Below, one piece after another: positions 8,253 to 16,645 of a stretch of DNA of 64,000 nt (position 1 is its first letter; each line of letters opens with the position of its first letter). A model generated the notes under the pieces. It was given only the letters and a program-made list of their open reading frames with translations, searched no databases and was not told the origin of the DNA. The position numbers and the translations under genes are program-made. Source of the stretch: JABDKJ01 sp964609215 (lineage in GTDB: Bacteria; Bacteroidota; Bacteroidia; Flavobacteriales_D; JABDKJ01); contig CAZSQZ010000003.1 of the NCBI GenBank assembly GCA_964609215.1, forward strand, positions 124,001-188,000. The letters run 5' to 3'.

Positions 8253-9407
8253 GTGGTAATGGTAGCTTTTTCAAATGATGGTGGAAGAGGTATTCCTAAA
8301 ATTGAGATTAGGACAATGAAATCCTCTTGTTCTCAAAATTGTGATGGAAGTGCGCAAGTTCTATATAATAATGGAGATGAAACCTTATTATATGAATGGT
8401 TAAATTTCAATAATAAAGTTTTAAGTCAATCTTACTTCCCAAAGTTGGATAATGCATGCGAAGGACAATACAAAGTAAGAATCGTTAAAAAGAAAGCCAT
8501 TGAATTTTCAAAACTTGAAATTGAAGACTTTAAAGAAATGAATGCACTTAAAGTGCTTAAATTTTCTGCGGACAGGAAAATGAAACTGAGTTTGGGTTTT
8601 GAAATAAAGCAAAGGAAGGAATTTGATGAACTCAATGAGAACTTAGTTGTCAATTACAGTTTAGATAATGGTATAACATGGAAAAAAGCTGGGAAGATTC
8701 ATGCCTTAAAAAGTAATTTTTCAGGATTGGAAATTCCTTCTATGGTTTACTCAACTATACTTCCACCATCAGTAAATGAAAAAGAAAATGTAATGGTGAT
8801 GTTGGCAGCACAAAATCCGAAAAAGGCTAAAAAACTTAAAAAACTAATTAGAAAAAATTCTTATGAAATTTTTAAGGTTTACAGAAAATATATTCCTTTC
8901 AAAATAGAATCTAAGACCAGTGTAGAGGTAAATAGTTTTGTAAGCCACGAATTATATGGAAATGACGGATTAATATCCATTCAAGTAAGCGGAGGAATGC
9001 CTCCTTACGAATATAAATGGAATGTAGGTAGTAGTTTGAGTTCAATTGGAAAACTATCTCCTGGCGATTATTCAGTAACGATTAAAGATGCTAAAGAATG
9101 CCAACTGATAAAATCTTTTAAGGTAAAAGCCCTTGATGATGGAACTAATGACAACCTCGATATTTCCTTAGAACCTGCAAGAAAAAAAGGACAGTATTAT
9201 CTTCAGGTAAATAAGATTTACGATAAAATCATCTACATGTATATCCACTCAGCACAGAAGAAAAAGTTGAGGAAGTTCTTTATTCACCCTCTTGAACAGG
9301 ATACCAAAATAAGAGTGGACCTTTCCATTTTAGAGGAAGGAAATTACGTTGCAGAATTTGTGGTGGAAGACCAGAAAAAAATGCAGGATCTAACTATTAC
9401 CCAATAG
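8253..9407 (+). CDS. Secreted SprB-repeat-like protein; true start probably upstream
   Basis: The frame gives 384 residues from GTG at 8253. A region near residues 229-281 reads GLISIQVSGGMPPYEYKW, then a short gap, then GDYSVTIKDAKEC, the signature of a SprB repeat (an Ig-like unit of Bacteroidota surface proteins). A weaker copy of the same pattern may lie near residues 24-55. The frame stays open upstream to 8202, and 8223-8258 encode hydrophobic residues that look like the core of a signal peptide, but no ATG, GTG or TTG is available there. CTG at 8211 or ATT at 8223 would complete a signal peptide. No T9SS sorting domain is visible at the C-terminus. Confidence 0.72.
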   Translation: MVMVAFSNDGGRGIPKIEIRTMKSSCSQNCDGSAQVLYNNGDETLLYEWLNFNNKVLSQSYFPKLDNACEGQYKVRIVKKKAIEFSKLEIEDFKEMNALKVLKFSADRKMKLSLGFEIKQRKEFDELNENLVVNYSLDNGITWKKAGKIHALKSNFSGLEIPSMVYSTILPPSVNEKENVMVMLAAQNPKKAKKLKKLIRKNSYEIFKVYRKYIPFKIESKTSVEVNSFVSHELYGNDGLISIQVSGGMPPYEYKWNVGSSLSSIGKLSPGDYSVTIKDAKECQLIKSFKVKALDDGTNDNLDISLEPARKKGQYYLQVNKIYDKIIYMYIHSAQKKKLRKFFIHPLEQDTKIRVDLSILEEGNYVAEFVVEDQKKMQDLTITQ

Positions 9408-9413
9408 CAATAT

Positions 9414-10589
9414 ATGCTTCCTAATCTACTCTCCTATTCCAGAAAATTTTGGATACTCTCGGTATGTTACTTTTTCTTCATGATTAGTTTTAACATGATC
9501 GTACCTGAGTTGGATGAGTTTCTTAGCACAATGGGAGGAGAAAATTATTTGGGTTTTATATTGGGTCTTTTTGCCATTTCCTCTTTGATTGTAAGACCAA
9601 TTAGCGGTAAACTAACAGATTCAATTGGAAGAGTTCCAATAATTATTTTTGGAAGTATATTGAATCTGATATTCAGCATTTTCTATTTGTTTGTATACAC
9701 CGTTCCTCAATTTCTAGGTTTGCGATTTGCACATGGTATAAGTGCAGGTTTTCAGCCAACTGGTTTAATGGCTTATCTGGCCGATATTATTCCGCAAAAA
9801 CAAAGAGGTGAGGCAATGGGCCTTATAGGCGTATTTATTAGTGCAGGAATTGCAATTGGTCAGCCATTAGGTAGCTGGATAGCTAATGAGTTTGGAGTCA
9901 CAGCACTATTCTATTCTGGAGTTGGTTTTGCGCTGTTAGCATTTGCAATGGTTCTATTCTTAAAGGAAACCTTAAGTAATCCATCTAAATTCAAATTAAA
10001 ATCTTTGGCTATTTCTACCAAGGATTTATTCGACAAAGATGTTGTATACCCTTTTTTCATTATGATTTGTGTTGCTTTTATGTTTGGAGATTTTCTCACT
10101 ATTATTCCAGATTACAGCACAAACTTAGGGCTCAAAAATCAAGGTGTTTTCTTTACTTATTTTGTTATTTTTTCAATGATCGTGCGTTTGTTTTTTGGAA
10201 AAATTTCAGATACATATGGAAGAATAAGGATGTTGAAAGTAGGAGCTTTTATAACGCTTATAGGAATGCTTCTTTTCCTTTTCGTTTCTAATAAATTCCA
10301 TTTTTTTGTGGTCGCCTCAATCCTAGGAATCGGAGGCGGTATTGTCTCTCCTACCCTTATCGCTTTTACTGTAGATTTATGTAAACCAGAAAATAGAGGA
10401 AAAGCAATGTCAACCTATTTCATTGGGCTGGAAGGTGGCATAGCCTTAGGTGCATTCTTGGCTGGAGGAGTTTACAATAATGATGTATCTAATCTACAGT
10501 TACCCATTTATCTTGCTTTAGCCAGTTCTTCTCTTGCTTTTATTCTACTTTTCATGTCCAAAATATTTGGCATAAAGCAAACAGATTAA
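9414..10589 (+). CDS. MFS transporter
   Basis: The 391-residue protein has about twelve hydrophobic segments in two halves. The loop after the second segment reads RPISGKLTDSIGRVP, the classic MFS signature, and the second half repeats it as RLFFGKISDTYGRIRM. GMGLIGVFISAGIAIGQPLG-type glycine-rich helices are present around residue 140-155. It is an inner-membrane secondary transporter, probably a drug or metabolite exporter of the YfcJ/Bcr-like type; the substrate is unknown. It starts 6 bp after the SprB-like gene and may share its transcript. Confidence 0.9.
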   Translation: MLPNLLSYSRKFWILSVCYFFFMISFNMIVPELDEFLSTMGGENYLGFILGLFAISSLIVRPISGKLTDSIGRVPIIIFGSILNLIFSIFYLFVYTVPQFLGLRFAHGISAGFQPTGLMAYLADIIPQKQRGEAMGLIGVFISAGIAIGQPLGSWIANEFGVTALFYSGVGFALLAFAMVLFLKETLSNPSKFKLKSLAISTKDLFDKDVVYPFFIMICVAFMFGDFLTIIPDYSTNLGLKNQGVFFTYFVIFSMIVRLFFGKISDTYGRIRMLKVGAFITLIGMLLFLFVSNKFHFFVVASILGIGGGIVSPTLIAFTVDLCKPENRGKAMSTYFIGLEGGIALGAFLAGGVYNNDVSNLQLPIYLALASSSLAFILLFMSKIFGIKQTD

Positions 10590-10650
10590 TGTTTACAAGT
10601 CTCTTGTTCAGCATTTTAGCATGACAATTGCCTAAGTACTTTTACCCATG

Positions 10651-10677
10651 GTGACTTCTAGAAAAAAAGACGTCTAA
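10651..10677 (+). promoter_or_regulatory. Candidate ECF sigma-type promoter
   Basis: GTGACTT (10651-10657) and CGTCTAA (10671-10677) match the usual ECF -35 (GGAACTT) and -10 (CGTCTAA) elements, with 15 bases between GTGAC and CGTC. The start site would fall near 10684, only about 16 bases before the TTG of the ECF sigma gene at 10700. This suggests that the sigma factor transcribes its own operon. The motifs are seen directly; autoregulation is inferred. Confidence 0.45.
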
Positions 10678-10699
10678 TATAAAACATTAACCAATTAAC

Positions 10700-11263
10700 T
10701 TGAAGAATAAAACGGACGAAGATATAATTCGTGAAATTGTGGTAGACGGGGAACATGAGAAGTTTGGGGTTTTGTACGACAGGTATTCGGATAGAGTATA
10801 TGGTAAGTGTTTATCTTTTGTTAAGAACAGGGAAATAGCGAAAGATCTCTTACACGATGTATTTTTAAAATGTTTTATTAACCTGAGCAACTTTAGCTAT
10901 AAATCCAAATTCTCGACTTGGCTTTACAGTATCACCTATAACTACTGCGTGGATTTCTTGAGAAAGAAAAGAAAGGAACGACAAGTCGATTGGGACAAGA
11001 TGCCGGAAATAGCAGATTCTAATGATGACTTAAATGAAAAAGAACTACTAGCACTTAGAGCAGAAAGACTAAAAAAAGTATTGGATGAAGTAAAACCTGA
11101 AATTAAGATGATGTTACTCATGAAGTATCAAGACAACATGTCAATTAAAGATATCATGGACAACACAGGTTTAGGTGAAAGTGCAATTAAAATGAGATTA
11201 AAGAGGTCAAAAGAAAAGGCTTTGGAAAAATACAAAGAACTATACATGGCTTATGAGCACTAA
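10700..11263 (+). CDS. RNA polymerase sigma-70 factor, ECF subfamily
   Basis: The 187-residue protein has region 2 (YDRYSDRVYGKCLSF near 25-39, DLLHDVFLKCF near 48-58, FSTWLYSITYNYCVDFLR near 69-86) and region 4 (EIKMMLLMKYQDNMSIKDI near 133-151, then GLGESAIKMRLKRSKEKA). This is a complete ECF sigma factor. The start is TTG at 10700, with no better alternative. The stop overlaps the next gene by 11 bp. The downstream run of two MscS channels and envelope proteins suggests a role in envelope or osmotic stress. Confidence 0.93.
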   Translation: MKNKTDEDIIREIVVDGEHEKFGVLYDRYSDRVYGKCLSFVKNREIAKDLLHDVFLKCFINLSNFSYKSKFSTWLYSITYNYCVDFLRKKRKERQVDWDKMPEIADSNDDLNEKELLALRAERLKKVLDEVKPEIKMMLLMKYQDNMSIKDIMDNTGLGESAIKMRLKRSKEKALEKYKELYMAYEH

Positions 11264-11468
11264 TGCATTTAAAATAATAGAGTCGGACGAGACTGCTCCA
11301 GAAAATACTAAGCAAGAACTAATGTCTAGTGTAGAATCTCTTGTTTTGGTTTTACGCTTTGTTCAGCTCTTTCTTGGTGATTATTCAAGTGTATTATTAG
11401 ATAAGTTTAAGTCTAACAACCATATAGATAATTCTACAGACACATTAAAAGAAGATAATAATGGATAA
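11253..11468 (+). CDS. Small hypothetical protein between sigma factor and MscS genes
   Basis: The 71-residue protein has an acidic N-terminus (KIIESDETAPENTKQEL), a semi-hydrophobic amphipathic stretch near residues 26-50 (SVESLVLVLRFVQLFLGDYSS is the central part) and a polar tail. It overlaps the sigma gene by 11 bp and the following MscS gene by 8 bp, so it is certainly in the operon. The position fits a small regulator or anti-sigma-like partner, but there is no zinc-binding or transmembrane anti-sigma signature. I do not recognise the family. Confidence 0.72.
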   Translation: MSTNAFKIIESDETAPENTKQELMSSVESLVLVLRFVQLFLGDYSSVLLDKFKSNNHIDNSTDTLKEDNNG

Positions 11469-12279
11469 AATATTAAATAGCTTAAAAGAGGCTTTTGAAA
11501 ATTTAAGGCTTATTCTGGTAGATTTTTTTCCAAAATTCCTCATCGCTTTGGTTATCCTATTAATCGGATGGATCGTTGCATTTACAACCAGATGGATAAT
11601 TAGGAAAGTATTGAAAGCTGCAAAAATTGATAATCTCGCAGAGAAAATAAAGTTGGATGAAGTAGGAAGAGGAATAGGAATAAAGGCACCATTTTCAAAA
11701 GTCATTTCTTCTATTGCCTACTGGATTATCTTTTTGGTCTTCATGATTGTAGCTGCAGACTATCTGGAAATTGCTTCTATATCGGCTGGAATAAAAGCGG
11801 TTGTAGCTTACGTCCCAACTGTAATTACAGCGCTCGTTGTTTTTCTTATCGGTATGGTGGTAGCCACATTAGTAAAAAAGGCGGTCTACACCGTTACTAA
11901 TTCAATTGGTTTGAGCGGTGCTCAAGCCATTAGTAATATCATCTACTATTTAATGGCCATTCTCGTTGGAATAACGGCAATGAATCAGGCTGGAATAGAA
12001 ACGAAATTAATTACCACATATCTAATAATGATAATGGGGTCCATGCTATTAGCATTTGCTGTGGCTTATGGTTTTGCTTCTAAAGACCTTGTAGGAAACA
12101 TATTAAGCAGCTATTACGGAAAAGACAAATTTAAAGTAGGACAGAATGTACGTATCGGTGAGATCACGGGTGAAATAGAAAAGATTGACAATTTGAGTGT
12201 CATTTTAAAGAATAGTGACAAAAAGATAATTGTCCCGTCTAAACGGTTTTTAAGTGAAGAAGTAGAAATTTTAAATTAA
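11461..12279 (+). CDS. Mechanosensitive ion channel family protein (MscS-like, extra TM helices)
   Basis: The 272-residue membrane protein has about five hydrophobic segments. Segments at 27-45 and near 120-140 look like the conserved MscS-associated TM helix repeat (FLIALVILLIGWIVA and ITALVVFLIGMVVATL). The end carries a short beta domain, KVGQNVRIGEITGEIEKI, resembling the MscS beta domain, but the large C-terminal vestibule is missing. It probably forms or assists a stress-gated channel in the inner membrane. It overlaps the upstream small gene by 8 bp and precedes a canonical MscS gene by 21 bp. Confidence 0.85.
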   Translation: MDKILNSLKEAFENLRLILVDFFPKFLIALVILLIGWIVAFTTRWIIRKVLKAAKIDNLAEKIKLDEVGRGIGIKAPFSKVISSIAYWIIFLVFMIVAADYLEIASISAGIKAVVAYVPTVITALVVFLIGMVVATLVKKAVYTVTNSIGLSGAQAISNIIYYLMAILVGITAMNQAGIETKLITTYLIMIMGSMLLAFAVAYGFASKDLVGNILSSYYGKDKFKVGQNVRIGEITGEIEKIDNLSVILKNSDKKIIVPSKRFLSEEVEILN

Positions 12280-12300
12280 CATCAAACTAAAGAAATAATT

Positions 12301-13173
12301 ATGAATCAAGAAGAATTAGAAGCGGGGGCAGCTGCAACTGAAGGGTTGGCTGAACAATCAGCAAGTTTTATGGACCAAATTAAGGCAGACCCGATGGGAA
12401 CTATTGTTGAGTATGGAATGCCTTTATTAAAAGCGATTGCGGTACTACTAATCGGTCTTTTTATTATCAAGAAAATTGTTGGATTACTAAATAAAATAAT
12501 GGAAAAAAGAGGCGTAGATGTGTCATTGCGCCCTTTCCTTTCAAGCCTAATTGGAACACTTTTAAAAGTAATGTTAATCATTACCGTTTTAGGTCTTTTT
12601 GGTGTACCAATGACTTCTTTTATTGCGATTCTAGGTGCTGCTGGTTTAGCAGTGGGTATGGCATTATCAGGTACTTTACAAAACTTTGCTGGAGGCGTTA
12701 TGATTCTCATATTCAAGCCTTTCAAAGTTGGAGATTTAATAACTGGAATGGGGCATACAGGTCACGTTAAAGAAATTCAAATATTCGTTACAAAATTATT
12801 AACTCCTGAGAATAAGACGGTAATTCTTCCTAATGGCCCACTTTCTAATGGCGACATTGTAAATTTTTCTGAACAGGGAAAAATAAGAGTTGACTTAACC
12901 ATGGGAATTGGTTATGGTGAAAATATTAATGATGCAAAAAATGCATTGCTAAATGTTATGAACGCTCATCCAAAAGTATTAAAAGATCCCGCACCATTTG
13001 TTGGGGTAGTAGAGTTAGGAGACTCAAGTGTTAATCTTGCGGTTAGACCTCATTCAACTCCTGCTGACTACTGGGACGTTTACTTTGACATATATCAACA
13101 AGGAAAAGAAGCACTTGATGCTGCTGGAATTGAAATTCCATTTCCACAAGTTGATATGCATACAAAATCTTAA
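12301..13173 (+). CDS. mscS: Small-conductance mechanosensitive channel MscS
   Basis: The 290-residue protein matches canonical MscS: three N-terminal membrane segments, a pore helix rich in Gly/Ala (LGAAGLAVGMALSGTLQNFA near 112-131), then FKPFKVGDLI near 138-147 and VILPNGPLSNGDIVNFS near 176-192 of the beta domain, and an alpha/beta C-terminal vestibule. It gates on membrane tension and releases solutes during hypo-osmotic shock. It lies 21 bp downstream of the other MscS-like gene, in an operon headed by an ECF sigma factor. Confidence 0.94.
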   Translation: MNQEELEAGAAATEGLAEQSASFMDQIKADPMGTIVEYGMPLLKAIAVLLIGLFIIKKIVGLLNKIMEKRGVDVSLRPFLSSLIGTLLKVMLIITVLGLFGVPMTSFIAILGAAGLAVGMALSGTLQNFAGGVMILIFKPFKVGDLITGMGHTGHVKEIQIFVTKLLTPENKTVILPNGPLSNGDIVNFSEQGKIRVDLTMGIGYGENINDAKNALLNVMNAHPKVLKDPAPFVGVVELGDSSVNLAVRPHSTPADYWDVYFDIYQQGKEALDAAGIEIPFPQVDMHTKS

Positions 13174-13199
13174 TATATAAATCCGAAATATCATACAAT

Positions 13200-14204
13200 A
13201 TGAAACGTATAATTTTAATCGCAATAGTAAGTGTCTTTAGCACTTATTCGTTTGCTCAACTAACGAACAACCCATATTATCAAGCAGTAGAATTAAGTGA
13301 ATTTTCGCTTACCGAGGAAGAGTTGGAACAAGATGTTCCTACAGATACAACTTGGTGGACTGGTGGATTATTTGCGGTAAACTTTGGACAAGTAAGCTTT
13401 AACAATTGGGCTGCTGGTGGTGTAAACTCAACCTCTGGAGTTGCTCTTGCCAATTTTTATGGAAACATGAAAAAAGGAAAAAGCACTTGGGATAATTCAC
13501 TTGATTTAGCCTATGGTTTGTTAAAACAAGAAAATCTAGATTTGGTAAAGTCTGATGATAAGATTGATTTAGCATCTAAATATGGATATCAAGGTTGGAA
13601 TGAAAAGTGGTACTATTCTGCATTACTGAATTTTAAAACTCAATTCGTTGAAGGTTTAGATCCAGATACAAAAGCAAGAATTTCTGACTTCATGTCTCCA
13701 GGTTACTTGCTATTCTCTTTAGGTTTAGATCATAAGCCAAATGATAAGCTGTCCTTTTTTCTTTCTCCAATATCTGCAAAATTCACTTTTGTAGGTGATC
13801 AAGTTCTTGCTGATGCCGGAGCATTTGGTGTTGAACCTGCAACATTCTCGGTAGATACTGCTGGCGTTGCCACACAACTTACTAGTGGCGCAAATAGCAG
13901 ACAAGAATTTGGAGCTTATGCACGTGCTCAATTTCAGGATGAAATAATGAAAAATGTTAGTCTCTTAACAAGGTTAGAGCTTTTTGAAAATTATGAAACT
14001 CCTACGCGTATAGACATCAACTGGGAGGCTTTATTGGGTTTTAAAGTAAACAAATACATTACTGCTACCCTTGGAGCTCAGGCGATATATGATCACGATG
14101 TTTTGATTTTAAAAGAGACAGATGGTCCGAATCCTGTTCTTTATAATGGTAGATCAGTTCAATTCAAAGAGGTTTTTAATCTAGGTTTCTTATACGATTT
14201 TTAA
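13200..14204 (+). CDS. DUF3078 family outer-membrane protein
   Basis: The 334-residue protein starts with a Sec signal peptide (MKRIILIAIVSVFSTYSFAQ). It contains TTWWTGGLFAVNFGQVSFNNW near residues 49-69, followed by a glycine/serine-rich strand region and WDNSLDLAYGLL, which is how DUF3078 proteins look. The remainder has alternating strands and ends in EVFNLGFLYDF, a typical outer-membrane barrel terminus. Function is unknown. It follows mscS by 26 bp and is probably the fifth gene of the sigma-factor operon. Confidence 0.85.
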   Translation: MKRIILIAIVSVFSTYSFAQLTNNPYYQAVELSEFSLTEEELEQDVPTDTTWWTGGLFAVNFGQVSFNNWAAGGVNSTSGVALANFYGNMKKGKSTWDNSLDLAYGLLKQENLDLVKSDDKIDLASKYGYQGWNEKWYYSALLNFKTQFVEGLDPDTKARISDFMSPGYLLFSLGLDHKPNDKLSFFLSPISAKFTFVGDQVLADAGAFGVEPATFSVDTAGVATQLTSGANSRQEFGAYARAQFQDEIMKNVSLLTRLELFENYETPTRIDINWEALLGFKVNKYITATLGAQAIYDHDVLILKETDGPNPVLYNGRSVQFKEVFNLGFLYDF

Positions 14205-14240
14205 TATTTTAGCGTATAGAATATTTAATTCAAGTATAAA

Positions 14241-14678
14241 ATGAAGAAATTAATAGGTATAACGTTATTGGCAATTGCTTTTTCATTGAACCTTTCTGCA
14301 CAAGATAAGGCGCAAGAGAAAATGAGTAGAGCTGAAGTTCAAGCGCAAAAAATGGCGAAGGAATTGAATTTGACTCCAGAGCAAATTGAAAAGAAAGCTA
14401 TAATTGATGAGGCAACTAGAGCTCAGTACGCTGAGATTAACAAACTTCGTCAAGAAATTATGGACAAAAGAGCTGCTCTTCCTCGAGATGCTTCAGATGA
14501 GCAAAGAAATGCGCTTTCCGAAGCAATGAAGGAGTTAAGAGAAAAGCAAATGAATGTTAGACAGGCTGCTAATGAGAAAATAGATGCCATTCTAACAGAA
14601 GAACAAAGAGTAAAGTATAAGGAAATGAGAACGGTTAAGAAGCCAGCTGGCAAAACCACTCCTATGCCTTCTAAATAA
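14241..14678 (+). CDS. Spy/LTXXQ-like periplasmic helical protein
   Basis: The 145-residue protein has a signal peptide (MKKLIGITLLAIAFSLNLSAQ) and an all-helical charged mature part. AKELNLTPEQIEK near residues 37-49 and DAILTEEQRVKYKEM near 118-132 are the paired LTxxQ-type elements of Spy/CpxP-like proteins. Such proteins act as periplasmic chaperones or stress sensors. It ends with a proline/lysine tail. A strong terminator 21 bases downstream closes the operon begun at 10700. A generic DUF4890-like protein is the alternative description. Confidence 0.78.
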   Translation: MKKLIGITLLAIAFSLNLSAQDKAQEKMSRAEVQAQKMAKELNLTPEQIEKKAIIDEATRAQYAEINKLRQEIMDKRAALPRDASDEQRNALSEAMKELREKQMNVRQAANEKIDAILTEEQRVKYKEMRTVKKPAGKTTPMPSK

Positions 14679-14699
14679 TATTTTTTTACTTTTGAATAA

Positions 14700-14726
14700 G
14701 GTCCTGAGAAATCAGGGCCTTTTTTT
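14700..14726 (+). terminator. Rho-independent terminator
   Basis: An 8-bp stem (GGTCCTGA / TCAGGGCC, one G-T pair) with a GAAA tetraloop is followed directly by seven T residues at 14720-14726. It ends the run of genes from 10700 and lies 11 bases before the next ATG. This is the clearest intrinsic terminator in the window. Confidence 0.88.
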
Positions 14727-14737
14727 ATGTTTAAAAA

Positions 14738-15538
14738 ATGGAAGATTATTTCAATGCTAATAAAGCCCAATGGGATCAAAGAGTTGAAGGTCATTTAGAA
14801 TCTAAAATGTACGATATGCAGGGATTTCTTAGTGGCAAAAGCTCACTTAGACATCCAGAACAAGAATACTTAAAAGAAATAAAAGGTAAGTCACTTCTGC
14901 ATTTACAATCTCATTTTGGACAAGATTCACTTTCAATGCAAAGATTGGGCGCTCAAGTTACGGGTCTTGATATTTCCTCAGAAGCCATTAAAAAAGCCAG
15001 AGAACTGAATTCACAATTAGGTTTAAATGCAAAGTTTGTTGAGTGCAATGTTATGGAAGCTCATCTTCATATTCACGAGCAATTTGACTATGTGTTTACC
15101 TCTTATGGAACTATAGTATGGATTCCATCTTTGGAACAATGGGCAAAAAATATTTTCAATTTTTTAAAACCCAATGGCACCTTTCTAATGGTAGACTTCC
15201 ACCCTGCTATGTATATGTTGGATGATAATTTTGACCAACTTGCATATCCTTATTTTACTCAGGAAAAACCTTTTAAAGATGTTGTTGAAGAGTCATACAC
15301 CGAGAACAAGGTAAAAATCAATGGTGAGCAATACTTCTGGAATCATCCCACTAGCGCAGTCATGAGTCCATTATTAGAAAACAACATGGAACTAAAGGTT
15401 TTTAAAGAATTGCCCTATTCTTGTTATAATTGTTTCCCAAATATGGAGAAAATAGCAGATCAGAAATATCAATTTACTAAACATAAAGGGAACATTCCCT
15501 ATACTTTTTTGATGCTTTGGCAAAAAAAATCCCTCTAG
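14738..15538 (+). CDS. Class I SAM-dependent methyltransferase
   Basis: The 266-residue cytosolic protein has a Rossmann methyltransferase core: LLHLQSHFGQDSLSMQRLGA near residues 53-72 (motif I), VTGLDISSEAI near 74-84 (acidic loop), and FDYVFTSYGTIVWI near 116-129. The Q-S-H-F-G form of motif I is seen in a group of small-molecule methyltransferases common in Bacteroidota. The substrate is not predictable. The ATG lies just after the terminator at 14700, so it has its own promoter or depends on read-through. The stop sits inside a bidirectional terminator hairpin. Confidence 0.86.
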   Translation: MEDYFNANKAQWDQRVEGHLESKMYDMQGFLSGKSSLRHPEQEYLKEIKGKSLLHLQSHFGQDSLSMQRLGAQVTGLDISSEAIKKARELNSQLGLNAKFVECNVMEAHLHIHEQFDYVFTSYGTIVWIPSLEQWAKNIFNFLKPNGTFLMVDFHPAMYMLDDNFDQLAYPYFTQEKPFKDVVEESYTENKVKINGEQYFWNHPTSAVMSPLLENNMELKVFKELPYSCYNCFPNMEKIADQKYQFTKHKGNIPYTFLMLWQKKSL

Positions 15539-15556
15539 GGAATCTAGAAGGATTTT
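15522..15556. terminator. Bidirectional terminator between convergent genes
   Basis: AAAATCC-C-TCTAG pairs with CTAGA-A-GGATTTT around a GGAAT loop, giving a 12-bp stem with one mismatch. Eight A residues at 15522-15529 provide the T-run on the minus strand; the plus-strand T-run is part of the stem and then AGTTTAG. The hairpin contains the TAG stop of the methyltransferase gene and serves the convergent lipoprotein gene at 15583. Confidence 0.6.
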
Positions 15557-15582
15557 AGTTTAGTAAGTGTAGTAATTAATTA

Positions 15583-16425
15583 TTATTGATTTACAATAAT
15601 TGTTAAGTACTTACTCGCTTTCCAGAATTCGTCTTTATCTGAAATCACAAGTTGAGTAATAACATTTTCATCATTACTTTCTATGTAGTATGAGTCTTCT
15701 GCATGTGGAGTTACTATTTCCAGTTTTTTTGCCATGATGGGTATCGCATTCAATTCTCTTAGATCTACTTCTGTAAAATAAGTTCTATTGAAATCATCTC
15801 TAAGATCTTTACTTCCTAACACTCCAAGGACACTCCCCTTCTTTTCAACCACTCCTTTTCCTTTTAGCTCTTTAAAAGTCCCACAAGTGAAATAAACCTT
15901 ATTCATTTCTTCTCTCAACAATTCTGTTTCCACAACTTGTTCATCCAGTTGATCACTCAGATACCCATAGGCTGCGTCCCAATCATATAACTGTTCTTTC
16001 ATTTGTCTAATTTCCTTGTCTCTCTCAGCAAGACTCAACTTTAATGAAGAAAGCACTATTTTCAGTTCTTCATTCTTTGCATTCTTTCTATTCAGATTCT
16101 TTTCTAAATCTTCAATATCCCATTTACTATCTTCAATTAATTGATGCAACAGTTCAATGTCTTCAATAATGGATTTCTTCATAGACACTGGTGTTTCCAA
16201 TCCATTATGTGCCGTCAGTATTATTCCTTGACTGCTCTTGGCATCATTTAGATTTGCTCTTATCTCCTTAATCGATTTTAGTAAATCATTAATCTGAGAG
16301 TTCTTTGTTTGGATGGAACTTATAAGTTGTTCATTGGTCTCTTGAATCTTTTCGGTCTGTACATCTGTGTTTGTGCATGAAAAGAAAAACAAGGTCATTA
16401 AAAAAAAGGCTACTGCGTATTTCAT
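15583..16425 (-). CDS. Coiled-coil lipoprotein, hypothetical
   Basis: The 280-residue protein has a lipoprotein signal with the lipobox FFFSC at residues 13-17. A long coiled coil follows from about residue 22 to 175, rich in E, K, L and Q heptads (for example EDLEKNLNRKNAKNEELKI). The C-terminal 100 residues form a small globular domain with TCGTFKELKGKGVVEKKGS and DLRELNAIPI near 225-235. This layout (lipid anchor, coiled coil, Cbp1-like cap) is common in Bacteroidota, without assigned function. It is convergent with the methyltransferase gene. Confidence 0.75.
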   Translation of the reverse strand: MKYAVAFFLMTLFFFSCTNTDVQTEKIQETNEQLISSIQTKNSQINDLLKSIKEIRANLNDAKSSQGIILTAHNGLETPVSMKKSIIEDIELLHQLIEDSKWDIEDLEKNLNRKNAKNEELKIVLSSLKLSLAERDKEIRQMKEQLYDWDAAYGYLSDQLDEQVVETELLREEMNKVYFTCGTFKELKGKGVVEKKGSVLGVLGSKDLRDDFNRTYFTEVDLRELNAIPIMAKKLEIVTPHAEDSYYIESNDENVITQLVISDKDEFWKASKYLTIIVNQ

Positions 16426-16612
16426 GGTTTCAAGATTTAAATTAAAAATTCCGTGAACTTCTTTAAGAACCCCATCATTATCTGTTGAAGTATATTCCGA
16501 ACAACTTTTTTATGCAATTTTCACATTTTTTGGCATTCATCATGGCAAAAATATTTTACACAAAATTGTTTATATCCCTTTGAATTCTAGTTCTTTATAC
16601 ACAATAAATATT

Positions 16613-16620
16613 TAATTTTG
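16613..16620 (+). promoter_or_regulatory. Bacteroidota-type -7 element
   Basis: TAATTTTG fits the TAnnTTTG -7 consensus of Bacteroidota. The predicted start site is near 16626, 20 bases before the ATG at 16646. No clear -33 TTG is seen at the normal 19-21 base spacing. Confidence 0.35.
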
Positions 16621-16645
16621 GCTTTATTCTTGTATTCAGTTTATT

